Shown here piece by piece: positions 26,837 through 35,485 of a stretch of 54,477 nucleotides of DNA (position 1 is the stretch's first letter; each line of letters starts with the position of its first letter). The notes beneath the pieces are model-generated. The model searched no databases, was not told the DNA's origin, and saw only the letters and a list, made by a program, of their open reading frames with translations. Origin of the DNA: Marinospirillum sp. (lineage in GTDB: Bacteria > Pseudomonadota > Gammaproteobacteria > Pseudomonadales > Halomonadaceae). The DNA lies in NCBI GenBank assembly GCA_007119985.1, contig SKOQ01000030.1:1-54477 (forward strand), written 5' to 3'. A program made the position numbers and the translations under genes.

Positions 26837-27463
26837 TTAACGCATTTCACGCTCAACTTCAGACAGGCTAGCCAAGAAGCCATCACGATCGAAAGAACGC
26901 TCCATATAATCTATCAGCGGCTTGACCTGCTTCTCAGGAAGCTCAATACCTAGGTAGTTCAAACGCCATAAAATAGGCAGAACACAACAATCGACGATAC
27001 TGAATTCATCGCTCATAAAGAAAGGACGATCCAGGAAAATAGGAGCGACACTCATAATGCTTTCACGCAACTCTTTACGCGCCTTGTCTGCTTTTTTTCC
27101 AGAGCGCTCTAACATCAACTGATCTACCAGCGGGCTCCACTCTTTCTCTATCCGGTGCAGCCATAAACGGCTTTGTGCACGCGCCACAGGATAAACAGGC
27201 AGCAGAGGCGGATGAGGAAAGCGTTCATCCAGATACTCCATCATCACCTTGGATTCATAGAGCACCAAATCTCGATCCAACAGCGTTGGCAAACTATTGT
27301 ACGGGTTCAGATCAGCCAATTCTTCGGGCTTGTTATCTGGACTGATATCTAAAAGATCGACAGTCACTCCTTTTTCAGCCAAAACGATTCGCACCCGGTG
27401 ACTATAATGATCCTCACCATCTGAGAAAAAAGTCATGGAAGAACGCTTGGTTACAACGCCCAT
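26837..27463 (-). CDS. sspA: Stringent starvation protein SspA
   Basis: SspA is a glutathione-S-transferase-fold protein that binds RNA polymerase and affects stress transcription. The 208-residue product has the thioredoxin-like N-terminal part (SMTFFSDGEDHYSHRVRIVLAEKG, YNSLPTLLDRDLVLYES, MEYLDERFPHPPLLP) and a helical C-terminal domain. The catalytic cysteine of true transferases is absent, as expected for SspA. It forms an sspA-sspB unit following the bc1 operon but separated from it by a terminator. Confidence 0.95.
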   Translation of the reverse strand: MGVVTKRSSMTFFSDGEDHYSHRVRIVLAEKGVTVDLLDISPDNKPEELADLNPYNSLPTLLDRDLVLYESKVMMEYLDERFPHPPLLPVYPVARAQSRLWLHRIEKEWSPLVDQLMLERSGKKADKARKELRESIMSVAPIFLDRPFFMSDEFSIVDCCVLPILWRLNYLGIELPEKQVKPLIDYMERSFDRDGFLASLSEVEREMR

Positions 27464-27508
27464 TGATCAATCCTCACTCGTCAATCAGTCCATACTCAGC
27501 TGGACCAG

Positions 27509-27544
27509 AAAAAGCAAAAGCGCACATACCTTGTACGCTTTTGC
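27509..27544 (-). terminator. Terminator of the petABC operon
   Basis: On the minus strand GCAAAAGCG and CGCTTTTGC arms, extended by a TACA/TGTG pairing, enclose a short loop and are followed by five T. It lies between petC and sspA and should end the bc1 transcript. Confidence 0.85.
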
Positions 27545-27589
27545 CAACTTCACTACTATTCAACACAGTCTAACAGAATATCACTGCTA

Positions 27590-28354
27590 TTAGTGTTTAA
27601 TATCACGCCAGTACTCTTTCTTCAGCAGATAAGCGAAGATAAAGAAGACGAAAATAAACAGCAGCACTTTAGGTGCAAGAGCGTTTGCCTGATACTTGCT
27701 GGGCTCAGCTACATACACCATGAAGTTAGTGAGGTCATAAATCGCTTGATCATACTCAGCAGGCGACAGTGAGCCAGGACGCACTTGCTCAAAGCAATCG
27801 CGTGGATTGGCCACAGTGCCGCGCAGAGGGTCGACCGTACGCACCTCAACTTCATTAGGATCACAAACCAGGCGGTATTCGCCCTGCAAGTCGATTAGCA
27901 CGTGCGGCATACCCACATCAGCAAAGACGGTGTTGTTCACACCCCACTGACGACTTGGATCAAGGTGGTAACCACGCAGGAAGCTGTAGACATAGTCTGC
28001 ACCCTTCAGGCGTGTCATCAGGCTCAGATCAGGCGGAGGCGTACCAAACCAAGCTGCTGCATCTTGCTCAGTCATAGCATTGCGCATCTGATCATTATAA
28101 GCCTGCTGAGGGCTTAAAATCAGATTCTCTTCGATCACGCTTTGTGGAATACCTAGGTCTTCCGCTGTGCGTGCAAAGCGCTGAAACTCAGCCGTATGGC
28201 AACCCATGCAATAGTTGACGAACAAACGCGCACCATTATGCAGGGACTCAAAGTTATAGATATCGGGTCTCATCGGGTCGAGACGACCTGAGGGTGCCGC
28301 CGTCACCACCATAGGGACCAGGATCAATAAGAAGGCAAGAAGTTGCTTTTTCAT
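27590..28354 (-). CDS. petC: Ubiquinol-cytochrome c reductase cytochrome c1 subunit
   Basis: Cytochrome c1 accepts electrons from the Rieske protein in complex III. The 254-residue product has a Sec signal (MKKQLLAFLLILVPMVVTAA), the heme-attachment motif CMGCH (C49, C52, H53), and a C-terminal membrane anchor (VLLFIFVFFIFAYLL). The axial methionine probably lies in the DVGMPHVL segment. The start overlaps the petB stop by one base. A functional bc1 complex implies aerobic or nitrate respiration with ubiquinol. Confidence 0.97.
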   Translation of the reverse strand: MKKQLLAFLLILVPMVVTAAPSGRLDPMRPDIYNFESLHNGARLFVNYCMGCHTAEFQRFARTAEDLGIPQSVIEENLILSPQQAYNDQMRNAMTEQDAAAWFGTPPPDLSLMTRLKGADYVYSFLRGYHLDPSRQWGVNNTVFADVGMPHVLIDLQGEYRLVCDPNEVEVRTVDPLRGTVANPRDCFEQVRPGSLSPAEYDQAIYDLTNFMVYVAEPSKYQANALAPKVLLFIFVFFIFAYLLKKEYWRDIKH

Positions 28355-29613
28355 TAGCCAGTCACCCTTTCTGGAACAGGTTTACATTTTTCCATTCTGG
28401 TATAGAAAGGCATCAGAATGAAGTAGAGGAAGTACACAGCGGTTGCAATTTGTGCAACTAGGGTACGACCCGGCGTTGAAGGCAGTGCACCCAACACACC
28501 CAAAACCACAAAGCTAATACAGAAGAGGATCAGCGCGATTTTACTCATCCAACCTTTGTAACGAATCGAGCGTACTGGGCTACGATCCAACCAAGGCAGA
28601 ACAAACAAGACCGCAATGGCCGCACCCATAAAGACCACACCCAAGAACTTCGCATCTAAACCAAATAGCGAGAAGGTGATCGCACGCAAAATGGCATAGA
28701 AGGGTGTGAAGTACCAAACAGGAGCAATATGGTCTGGTGTTTTCAGCGGGTTGGCAGGTTCAAAGTTAGGATGCTCAATGAAATAGCCGCCCATTTCTGG
28801 GAAGTAGAAGACAATCAGCGCAAACACAAAGGCGAAGACCGCGACACCCACGATGTCTTTCACTGTGTAGTAAGGGTGGAAAGGAATACCGTCTTTGGGC
28901 ACACCGTTCTCATCCAAATTATTCTTAATTTCAACACCGTCTGGGTTGTTGGAGCCCACTTCATGCAACGCCAGAATGTGCAGCACAACCAGACCGAGAA
29001 TCACAATCGGCAGAGCCACAACGTGCAGAGCAAAGAAGCGATTCAGTGTAATACCGGAGATCAAGTAATCACCGCGCACCCACTGCGCTAAGTCAGGACC
29101 AATGACCGGGATAGCGCCAAACAAAGAGATGATGACCTGGGCACCCCAGTAGGACATCTGACCCCAAGGCAGCATGTAACCCATAAAGGCTTCAGCCATC
29201 AGCGCCAAGTAGATCGCCATACCAAAAATCCAGATCAGCTCACGAGGCTTTTGGTAAGAGCCATACATCATGCCACGCAGCATGTGCAGATAAACCACAA
29301 CGAAGAAGGCAGAAGCCCCAGTGGAGTGCATGTAACGTAATAGCCAACCATATTCAACATCACGCATGATGTATTCCATGGATGCAAAGGCACCTTCCGC
29401 AGAAGGGTTGTAGCTCATCGTTAACCAGATACCTGTCAGAATCTGATTCACCAGCACTAACAGTGCAAGTGAGCCAAAGAAGTACCAGAAGTTAAAGTTT
29501 TTAGGCGCATAATACTTGCTGAGGTGATCCTGGAACATTTGGGTTGCAGGAAAGCGATCATCAATCCACCGCATCAAACCTTTTTCAGCTTTTACGCGAT
29601 TCGGGTTACCCAT
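28354..29613 (-). CDS. petB: Ubiquinol-cytochrome c reductase cytochrome b subunit
   Basis: Cytochrome b carries the two hemes and quinone sites of complex III. It has 419 residues with about eight or more membrane helices. Visible hallmarks are the helix B and D histidine regions (LRYMHSTGASAFFVVVYLHML; FFALHVVALPIVILGLVVLHILALH), MLPWGQMSYWGAQV after them, and the PEWY-type Qo motif present as PVWYFTPFYAILR. The valine in that motif is a common variant. It is coupled by one-base overlaps to petA and petC. Confidence 0.97.
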   Translation of the reverse strand: MGNPNRVKAEKGLMRWIDDRFPATQMFQDHLSKYYAPKNFNFWYFFGSLALLVLVNQILTGIWLTMSYNPSAEGAFASMEYIMRDVEYGWLLRYMHSTGASAFFVVVYLHMLRGMMYGSYQKPRELIWIFGMAIYLALMAEAFMGYMLPWGQMSYWGAQVIISLFGAIPVIGPDLAQWVRGDYLISGITLNRFFALHVVALPIVILGLVVLHILALHEVGSNNPDGVEIKNNLDENGVPKDGIPFHPYYTVKDIVGVAVFAFVFALIVFYFPEMGGYFIEHPNFEPANPLKTPDHIAPVWYFTPFYAILRAITFSLFGLDAKFLGVVFMGAAIAVLFVLPWLDRSPVRSIRYKGWMSKIALILFCISFVVLGVLGALPSTPGRTLVAQIATAVYFLYFILMPFYTRMEKCKPVPERVTG

Positions 29614-30209
29614 TAGGCATTCTCCTCATCGACACCGACAACAATCGTGTTCTCATCGGTAAAACTATAGGGGGGGACTTCTAAGTTAGTCGGTGCTGGT
29701 TGGTTACGGAACACGCGACCAGAGAGGTCAAAGCGTGATCCGTGGCAAGGACAGAAGAAGCCACCCAGCCAGTTCGCACCCAGATCCGAGGGAGCAACCT
29801 CTGGACGATAGGTTGGCGAGCAACCTAAGTGAGTACAAATACCGATCACGACCAGCATTTCTTCTCTGCGCGAACGGTAACGGTTCTGCGCATAGATTGG
29901 TTGCTGTGAGCTCACATTCGATTCAGGGTCAGCAAGGCTACCCTCTATCGCGCTCAAAGATTCCAGCATTTCAGGTGTACGACGAATAATCCATACTGGA
30001 CGTCCGCGCCATTCTACCGTCATCTGCTGACCTGGTTCCAAACGTGAAACATCGGCCGTGGCTGGTGCACCTGCTGCACGCGCTTTAGCACTAGGTTGCC
30101 AAGAAGCGACAAAAGGTACTGCCACCCCGACTGCGCCTACCGCCCCAACGACGGATGTCGCACCAACGAGGAAGCGTCGCCGCCCCTGGTTTACGCCATC
30201 ATTGCTCAT
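29613..30209 (-). CDS. petA: Ubiquinol-cytochrome c reductase Rieske iron-sulfur subunit
   Basis: The Rieske subunit takes the first electron from ubiquinol. From the ATG at 30207-30209 (GGGGAG 8 bases upstream) it has 198 residues; a start five codons earlier lacks a site. A twin-arginine signal RRRFLVGATSVVG is at the N-terminus. Cluster motifs are CTHLGC (C125, H127 ligands) and CPCHGS (C153, H156 ligands), with C130 and C155 as the disulfide pair. It is the first gene of petABC. Confidence 0.97.
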   Translation of the reverse strand: MSNDGVNQGRRRFLVGATSVVGAVGAVGVAVPFVASWQPSAKARAAGAPATADVSRLEPGQQMTVEWRGRPVWIIRRTPEMLESLSAIEGSLADPESNVSSQQPIYAQNRYRSRREEMLVVIGICTHLGCSPTYRPEVAPSDLGANWLGGFFCPCHGSRFDLSGRVFRNQPAPTNLEVPPYSFTDENTIVVGVDEENA

Positions 30210-30366
30210 CAAAGGTCTCCCCATCTACAAACAGTCCATTCGACTTGCATCATACAGGCCGAACCATTTCTAAATAGCTCTAATCTTAAGAAAAAGTGCC
30301 CACTAACACAAGAAAGACAACCTTATAGAAGCTAGTGAATTAGTGGTAGAGCCGTTATTCTTCTTT

Positions 30367-30396
30367 GATCTAGGCAAAATAAAGATCTAGGCAAAA
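30367..30396. repeat. 13-bp direct repeat upstream of petA
   Basis: GATCTAGGCAAAA occurs at 30367-30379 and again at 30384-30396, a 17-base period. The second copy runs into the A-tract of the rpsI terminator. It is one of several short duplications in the window and may be replication slippage. Confidence 0.7.
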
Positions 30397-30430
30397 AAAA
30401 ACGCCCAGCATAGAGAGGCCAGGCGTTTTT
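30392..30430 (-). terminator. Terminator of the rplM-rpsI operon
   Basis: On the minus strand AACGCCTGGCC pairs with a GCTGGGCGTT segment across a short loop and is followed by nine T. It lies 29 bases past the rpsI stop. Confidence 0.85.
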
Positions 30431-30458
30431 GAGTTGGCCGAAACCAGCCCTCCAGCAA

Positions 30459-30851
30459 TTAACGCTTGGAGTACTGTGGACGCTTACGCGCCTTACGCAG
30501 ACCAACCTTCTTACGTTCAACCATACGCGCATCACGAGTAACATAACCCGCTGCACGCAACTGGCCGCGCAGCGACTCATCATAATCCATCAGAGCGCGT
30601 GTGATACCGTGGCGAATTGCCCCAGCCTGACCACTTGCACCGCCACCAGCAACAGTGATGTACAGGTCAAACTTCGCAACAGAATCGGTCAGTTCTAAAG
30701 GCTGCATCACGATCATGCGTGAAGTTTCACGGCCAAAGTATTCGGTCAAGCTTGAACCATTGATCGAGATTTGACCACTACCTGGCTTCATGAAGACACG
30801 AGCAGTTGAAGTTTTGCGACGGCCGGTGCCGTAGTTTTGATTTGCAGACAT
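30459..30851 (-). CDS. rpsI: 30S ribosomal protein S9
   Basis: S9 contacts the P-site tRNA through its basic C-terminal tail. The 130-residue product starts MSANQNYGTGRRKTSTARVF and ends RKARKRPQYSKR, both diagnostic. It follows rplM with 13 bases between, the universal L13-S9 pair. Confidence 0.99.
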   Translation of the reverse strand: MSANQNYGTGRRKTSTARVFMKPGSGQISINGSSLTEYFGRETSRMIVMQPLELTDSVAKFDLYITVAGGGASGQAGAIRHGITRALMDYDESLRGQLRAAGYVTRDARMVERKKVGLRKARKRPQYSKR

Positions 30852-30864
30852 GACGACCCTTCCG

Positions 30865-31293
30865 TTAGATATTCAGAGATTGCGGTTGTTGGGCAGCATG
30901 CGGATGCTCGGCACCTGCATAAACTTTCAATTTTGCCAACATAGCACGACCCAGCGGGCCTTTTGGCAACATGCCTTTAACAGCACCTTGAATAACACGC
31001 TCAGGAGCATGATCAATCAGCTTCTCAAAAGACATCTGCTTGATGCCACCGGGGAAACCTGAGTGACGGTAGTAGATTTTGTCTTTGGCTTTGTTGCCAG
31101 TCACTTTGATCTTCTCAGCATTGATGATGACGAGGTAGTCACCAGTATCAACGTGAGGGGTGAATTCTGGCTTGTGCTTTCCGCGCAGGCGGCGAGCCAG
31201 TTCAGTCGCTAAGCGACCGAGGGTTTTGTCTGTGGCATCAACCACATACCAGTCGCGTTTAACGCTTTCTGGTTTAGCTGAAAAAGTTTTCAT
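30865..31293 (-). CDS. rplM: 50S ribosomal protein L13
   Basis: L13 is an early-assembling protein of the large subunit. The ATG at 31291-31293 gives 142 residues starting MKTFSAKPESVKRDWYVVD, the E. coli length; an upstream in-frame TTG is rejected. VKGMLPKGPLGRAMLAKLKVYAG and HPHAAQQPQ are signature segments. In E. coli, L13 represses its own operon through the leader; here the 206-base upstream gap has inverted repeats that could serve a similar role. Confidence 0.99.
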   Translation of the reverse strand: MKTFSAKPESVKRDWYVVDATDKTLGRLATELARRLRGKHKPEFTPHVDTGDYLVIINAEKIKVTGNKAKDKIYYRHSGFPGGIKQMSFEKLIDHAPERVIQGAVKGMLPKGPLGRAMLAKLKVYAGAEHPHAAQQPQSLNI

Positions 31294-31499
31294 TGAGACT
31301 CTACTCTTTAATCTGCTCAAAGGTAGGCAAGCAGGATCTTCGTGACTTACGTGACATTAGCCTTGGCTCCTATCATGCAGATCACACTGATCTTTACCTA
31401 TTTTTATTGGTTAGCCTATGATTTCTCTTTGGCTAACATCCGCCTGAAGTCGCTCTAGATTTCAGGAGCGCGAATTCTAACCCATCCCAGCACAAAGAT
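31294..31499 (-). promoter_or_regulatory. rplM upstream region with two inverted repeats
   Basis: This gap holds no gene. On the minus strand it contains GTTAGCC and GGCTAAC arms (31410-31416 and 31431-31437) and a perfect AGATCA-3-TGATCT palindrome (31379-31393) about 90 bases before the rplM start. CCTGAA/TTCAGG arms lie nearer zapE. These may be the zapE end structure and an autoregulatory leader. No strong sigma-70 promoter was recognised. Confidence 0.4.
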
Positions 31500-32591
31500 C
31501 TAGGGCTTATGCTCGCGGGCAAGGTATTCATGGGATTGCATTTCGAGCAACCGACTTTGCGTGCGCGCGATTTCAAAAGCCAAGTTACCGCCAGTGTAAA
31601 TCTCAGCAATACTCACCTCGGCTGTCATCATCACTTTGACCTGGCGATCGTAAAACTCATCAATTAAATTAATGAAGCGGCGCGTCTGATCATCCTTCTC
31701 GCGCCCCAGCTGCGGCACATTTGAAATCAACACTGTGTGAAAAACCTTAGACAGCTCAATATAGTCATACTGACTTCGCGGCCCATCACACAAGGCATCA
31801 AACTCAAACCACGCAATTTGATCGTGAACACGCTTGGCCATAATCGCGCGACCGTTAATCTCAATAGGCTGATCAAACTCACCTGCAACGCGCACCATCG
31901 CTTCATAGCTTTGCGTCAAGGTCACCTCCGCCTGATCATCAAGCGGATAATGATAGATCTCAGCCTGCGTCAGGGTACGCAAACGATAGTCAACACCACT
32001 ATCAACGTTGACAACCTGGGTATGTTTTTTCAGTAGATCTATCGCCGGCAAAAACCGCGCACGCTGCAGGCCATCCTTATAGAGATCATCTGGGACGATA
32101 TTTGAAGTCGTGACCAGCACAACACCCTCAGCAAAGAGCGCATCCATCAGATTACCGAGAATCATCGCATCGGTAATATCCTTGACAAAAAACTCATCCA
32201 GACACAGAACACGTATCTCACCCGCCAACTTGCGCGCAACATGGCGCAAGGGATCAGACTGCCCCGCAAAATGCTTCAGCTCTGCGTGGACTCGCTGCAT
32301 AAAGCGGTGAAAGTGATTACGCATTTTTTGCTCAAAGGGCAAGGCATCAAAGAAGGTATCCACCAGGTAGGTTTTACCGCGCCCAACCCCTCCCCAGAAA
32401 TACAAACCTTGGATAGTGGGCGCTTTTTTAGCGCCACCCATCCAGCGCGCGAGCACACTTTTTTTAGCAACAGGGGCCGCGAGCAGATCATCATAGAGGC
32501 GCTGCAGCTGCTCCACTGCATGGCGCTGAGCTGGATCGGATTTAAAATCGGGACGCTTTAAATCTTCTTCATAGCGCTCAAGTGGCGTCAT
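31500..32591 (-). CDS. zapE: ZapE/AFG1-family cell division ATPase
   Basis: ZapE is an AFG1-like P-loop ATPase that associates with the Z ring late in division in E. coli. The 363-residue product has Walker A GGVGRGKT (67-74), Walker B VLCLDEFFVKD (about 132-142), the sensor-like VVLVTTSNIVPDDLY, and FDALCDGPRSQYDY. Length and motifs fit the family. It lies upstream of rplM on the same strand, as in pseudomonads. Confidence 0.94.
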   Translation of the reverse strand: MTPLERYEEDLKRPDFKSDPAQRHAVEQLQRLYDDLLAAPVAKKSVLARWMGGAKKAPTIQGLYFWGGVGRGKTYLVDTFFDALPFEQKMRNHFHRFMQRVHAELKHFAGQSDPLRHVARKLAGEIRVLCLDEFFVKDITDAMILGNLMDALFAEGVVLVTTSNIVPDDLYKDGLQRARFLPAIDLLKKHTQVVNVDSGVDYRLRTLTQAEIYHYPLDDQAEVTLTQSYEAMVRVAGEFDQPIEINGRAIMAKRVHDQIAWFEFDALCDGPRSQYDYIELSKVFHTVLISNVPQLGREKDDQTRRFINLIDEFYDRQVKVMMTAEVSIAEIYTGGNLAFEIARTQSRLLEMQSHEYLAREHKP

Positions 32592-32825
32592 GATTTTTTC
32601 CTCGGATTAGTAGAGATCAAGGGGATGACTTTGCGGCGCCACGACGCCCAAAGCAGAATCGGGGCGCAGATTATACGTCAGTTCCACCAACACCCCAAGC
32701 TGCCAAGACCAAAGTGGAGGCCACAACCGCTGCATAAGGCTTGACCCCTGACCTGAACTGACCGCTATAATGACAGTCAAAGCAACAACTTTTCACTTCC
32801 TGTCTCTGACACAAGGAGCTTGCCT
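32592..32825 (+). promoter_or_regulatory. Divergent zapE/zapG intergenic region with zapG promoter candidate
   Basis: The 234-base gap between divergent zapE and zapG has no gene. A perfect TATAAT (32766-32771) lies 55 bases before the zapG start. The nearest -35-like element is TTGACC at 32741-32746, a long 19-base spacer. TGACC is repeated three times between 32742 and 32763. AAGGAG (32814-32819) is the zapG ribosome-binding site. Confidence 0.5.
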
Positions 32826-33293
32826 GTGACTCTGGCCGACACCTCTTGGATTTTGATTTTACTGTCTTTCTTGATCGGCGCTGGCCTGGGGGCACTGGCC
32901 TACCATTTCACCCACGCCAATGCGGCTCACAATCTACGCGTTCAGCATCAACTGACCGAAAAAGAGCTTGAACTCAACCAGCTGCGCGAAGGTTTAAACG
33001 ATCATTTCTCACGGACTGCCGACGGCCTTAACGCCCTTTCTAAGCAGCTGCAAGAAATGGAACAGCATGTGCGCAAAGATGCTGAATATCTGTGCAGCGA
33101 CCAAGCCGTTATTCAACGCCTCACCGAAGACAAGCCCAAGGAAACACTTGAGTCAAGCCACGCGGAAGATTTTGAGGATCTCACAGAAGAAATTGCGCCG
33201 CCTAAGGACTACTCAGATCCGCAGCAAGGTCGTGGCACCCTCTCCGAAGATTTTGGCCTGAAGCCTCAGGTTTTTGAGCCACCACGCCACTAA
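32826..33293 (+). CDS. zapG: ZapG/YhcB-like DUF1043 membrane protein
   Basis: ZapG (YhcB) is an inner-membrane coiled-coil protein linked to division and envelope synthesis in E. coli. The 155-residue product starts at a GTG with AAGGAG 7 bases upstream. One membrane helix (ILILLSFLIGAGLGALAYHF) is followed by a cytoplasmic coiled coil (LTEKELELNQLREGLNDHFSRTADGL) and an acidic, disordered tail ending in a proline-rich segment. Family conservation is in the helix and the HFSRTADGLN-type segment. The role is inferred from the family. Confidence 0.85.
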   Translation: MTLADTSWILILLSFLIGAGLGALAYHFTHANAAHNLRVQHQLTEKELELNQLREGLNDHFSRTADGLNALSKQLQEMEQHVRKDAEYLCSDQAVIQRLTEDKPKETLESSHAEDFEDLTEEIAPPKDYSDPQQGRGTLSEDFGLKPQVFEPPRH

Positions 33294-33351
33294 CACGCCT
33301 CTAATGAGCCGTGGTGTAACGCCAAACCTGCACCTGAACAAAACCTCCTCA

Positions 33352-33382
33352 GCAAAAGAGCCGCTATTGCGGCTTTTTTGCT
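33352..33382. terminator. Bidirectional terminator between zapG and the Nif3-family gene
   Basis: GCCGC, TATT loop, GCGGC is followed by six T on the plus strand and extended by AGCAAAA/TTTTGCT flanks. It separates two convergent genes. Confidence 0.8.
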
Positions 33383-33397
33383 GAATGAGTAAACCAT

Positions 33398-34156
33398 TTA
33401 AACAGGATTAGGCAGATCAATAAACTCGACATCCAACCCCATCTTCTGAGCGATTTCTTGCCCCAGCGTCTGCACACCACCGCGCTCTGTTGCGTGATGA
33501 CCGGCGGCAAAAAAATCAACACCCAGCTCACGCGCCAGATGCAGGCTCTGCTCACTCGCTTCACCTGTCACATAAGCATCCACGCCCAGCTCAGCCGCGC
33601 GTAATAGCCCCCCATGCGCAGCACCTGTACACCAGGCAATGCGTTTCAATGGACGCTGATGCCCCGCCAGATGCAGGGGCGGCTGGCCCAATCGCTGCGT
33701 CAACGCATCCGCGAACTGCCCGGCCGATAAGGGCTTGGGCAAACAGCCATGCAAACCATATTGCCAGCTCTCTCCAGCCATGCTGCCTTGCACCTGCCAG
33801 CCCATCTTAATAGCCAGCTGCTGATTATTCCCCCAAAGAGGATGCTCATCCAAGGGCAGATGATAGGCCAGCAGACTAATATCAGCCTGCATCAAGCTTT
33901 TAATGCGTCTCCCCTTATAGCCGGTCAACGGCGCAGGCTCTCCCTTCCAGAAATACCCATGATGCACTAAAATAGCATCCGCTTGAGTTGCAATGGCCTG
34001 GTCGATCAGCGCTTGACTTGCCGTGACACCAGTCACGACTCGGCGCACAGTGGCGCGACCTTCCACTTGAAGCCCGTTCGGACAGTAGTCTTTGAACTGC
34101 TCGATATCGAGCCAGGCATTGATCTGCTGTACCAGTTGCGTTAACGCGATAGACAT
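33398..34156 (-). CDS. Nif3-like dinuclear metal center protein (YbgI family)
   Basis: The product is a 252-residue Nif3/YbgI/DUF34 protein. The family forms toroidal hexamers with two metals per subunit; a GTP cyclohydrolase I-like role has been proposed for some members, but the function is not settled. Metal-ligand segments are ILVHHGYFWKGE, LLAYHLPLDEHPLWGNN and FAAGHHATERGGV near the end. It diverges from the DegS-type protease gene, with 71 bases between. Confidence 0.92.
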   Translation of the reverse strand: MSIALTQLVQQINAWLDIEQFKDYCPNGLQVEGRATVRRVVTGVTASQALIDQAIATQADAILVHHGYFWKGEPAPLTGYKGRRIKSLMQADISLLAYHLPLDEHPLWGNNQQLAIKMGWQVQGSMAGESWQYGLHGCLPKPLSAGQFADALTQRLGQPPLHLAGHQRPLKRIAWCTGAAHGGLLRAAELGVDAYVTGEASEQSLHLARELGVDFFAAGHHATERGGVQTLGQEIAQKMGLDVEFIDLPNPV

Positions 34157-34227
34157 ATCACCATCTCACCTTCATTTTCTCATCATCGTTTTTTGACACC
34201 GCAGGATCAGCCAAAGGAAAACCCATC

Positions 34228-35376
34228 ATGCGCCGCCTCCTTAGACCCCAGCTTATATGGCCGATTGTCAGTGGCTTACTCCTTGCTGCTTTACTTTTAC
34301 AGGCTTTTCCCTGGCTGGCTGGAACACTGCATCCCAGCCTGAGCGAGCCCACTGAGCGAGTGGCTGAGGTGCGTGCGAGCGCGCCGCTTCAGCTCCCGCG
34401 CCAACAAGGACCGGTTTCTTATGCTGAGGCCGTGCGCTTAGCCGCGCCTGCTGTCGTCAATATCTATAGTACAGTCCGTATTGAACAACCCCTCCATCCT
34501 CTTTTCAACGATCCTTTTCTACAGCGCTTTTATGGGCCAGATCATATTCCGCGCCAGCAGCGCATGCAATCCAGTTTGGGATCAGGTGTTCTCGTCAGTA
34601 GCGAGGGCTATATTCTCACCAATCATCACGTGATTCAAAACGCGAGCGAGATTCGCGTTGCACTGCAAGATGGCCGCGAGGCTTTTGCACGTATCATTGG
34701 CAGTGATCCTGATTCAGATTTAGCCGTGGTCAAGATTGATCTGGATGCCCTCCCCGCCATCAATCTGGCTTCCTCAGATACCTTGCAAGTCGGTGACGTT
34801 GTGCTGGCCATCGGCAATCCTTTTGGTGTTGGACAAACCGTCACACAAGGCATTGTCAGTGCGCTAGGGCGCAACAGCTTAGGCATCAATACCTATGAAG
34901 ACTTTATCCAAACCGATGCAGCCATCAATCCAGGCAACTCAGGAGGAGCACTGATCAACCCCTTTGGTCAGCTCTTGGGCATTAACACGGCGATTTTCTC
35001 GCGCACCGGCGGCTCACAAGGCATAGGCTTTGCTATTCCCTCGCAGCAGGCACAACAGATCATGTTGGATTTGATTAATGAGGGCTATGTGGTGCGCGGC
35101 TGGCTCGGCATGGATCTACAGGAGACCCATCGCGGCCTGATTATCAACGGCCTATTGCGCAACGGCCCTGCCCATCAAGCGGGTGCACTGCCAGGTGATC
35201 ATCTGCGACAACTCAACGGCGAAGCGGTGCGCAGTGCTCGCCAAGTCATTAATGATCTGGCCCGCCTGCGCCCAGGCACGCGAGTGACGCTGGGATTAGA
35301 GCGAGATGGCGACTCCTTTTCAGTGGAAGCGGAAGTCGGTCAACGGCCCGCCAGCGCACCGGCCCACGCCAATTAA
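34228..35376 (+). CDS. degS: Periplasmic S1C serine protease, DegS/AlgW type
   Basis: DegS-type proteases are anchored in the inner membrane and start the sigma-E envelope stress cascade by cutting the anti-sigma factor. The 382-residue product has an N-terminal anchor (about 10-32). It has a trypsin-like domain with H134, D164 and S238 (TNHHV, DSDLAVV, GNSGGAL), and a single PDZ domain from about 285. One PDZ and an uncleaved anchor favour DegS/AlgW over DegP. AAAGGA lies 9 bases upstream of the ATG. It points toward hisD, so the two genes converge, unlike the order I recall in pseudomonads. Confidence 0.9.
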   Translation: MRRLLRPQLIWPIVSGLLLAALLLQAFPWLAGTLHPSLSEPTERVAEVRASAPLQLPRQQGPVSYAEAVRLAAPAVVNIYSTVRIEQPLHPLFNDPFLQRFYGPDHIPRQQRMQSSLGSGVLVSSEGYILTNHHVIQNASEIRVALQDGREAFARIIGSDPDSDLAVVKIDLDALPAINLASSDTLQVGDVVLAIGNPFGVGQTVTQGIVSALGRNSLGINTYEDFIQTDAAINPGNSGGALINPFGQLLGINTAIFSRTGGSQGIGFAIPSQQAQQIMLDLINEGYVVRGWLGMDLQETHRGLIINGLLRNGPAHQAGALPGDHLRQLNGEAVRSARQVINDLARLRPGTRVTLGLERDGDSFSVEAEVGQRPASAPAHAN

Positions 35377-35426
35377 GCACCCACGGCGTCACCTTGACTC
35401 TTGCAGCGCGCTCCCTGTTAGGGCGC

Positions 35427-35455
35427 AAAAAAGAAAACGCCGCTTTTGGCGGCGT
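35427..35455 (-). terminator. Terminator of the mla-murA-his operon
   Basis: ACGCCGC and GCGGCGT arms (35437-35443 and 35449-35455) form a 7-bp stem. On the minus strand it is followed by TTTCTTTTTT. It ends the long minus-strand operon after hisD. On the plus strand there is no T-run, so degS lacks an equally good terminator here. Confidence 0.85.
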
Positions 35456-35485
35456 CTCTCACTAGTGCAACCAACTTGCAAAAAT

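Noticed and set aside
32742..32763. TGACC repeats before zapG as a regulator binding array
   Set aside because: The three copies are 5 bases long with unequal spacing (8 and 10), too weak to separate from chance in one sequence.
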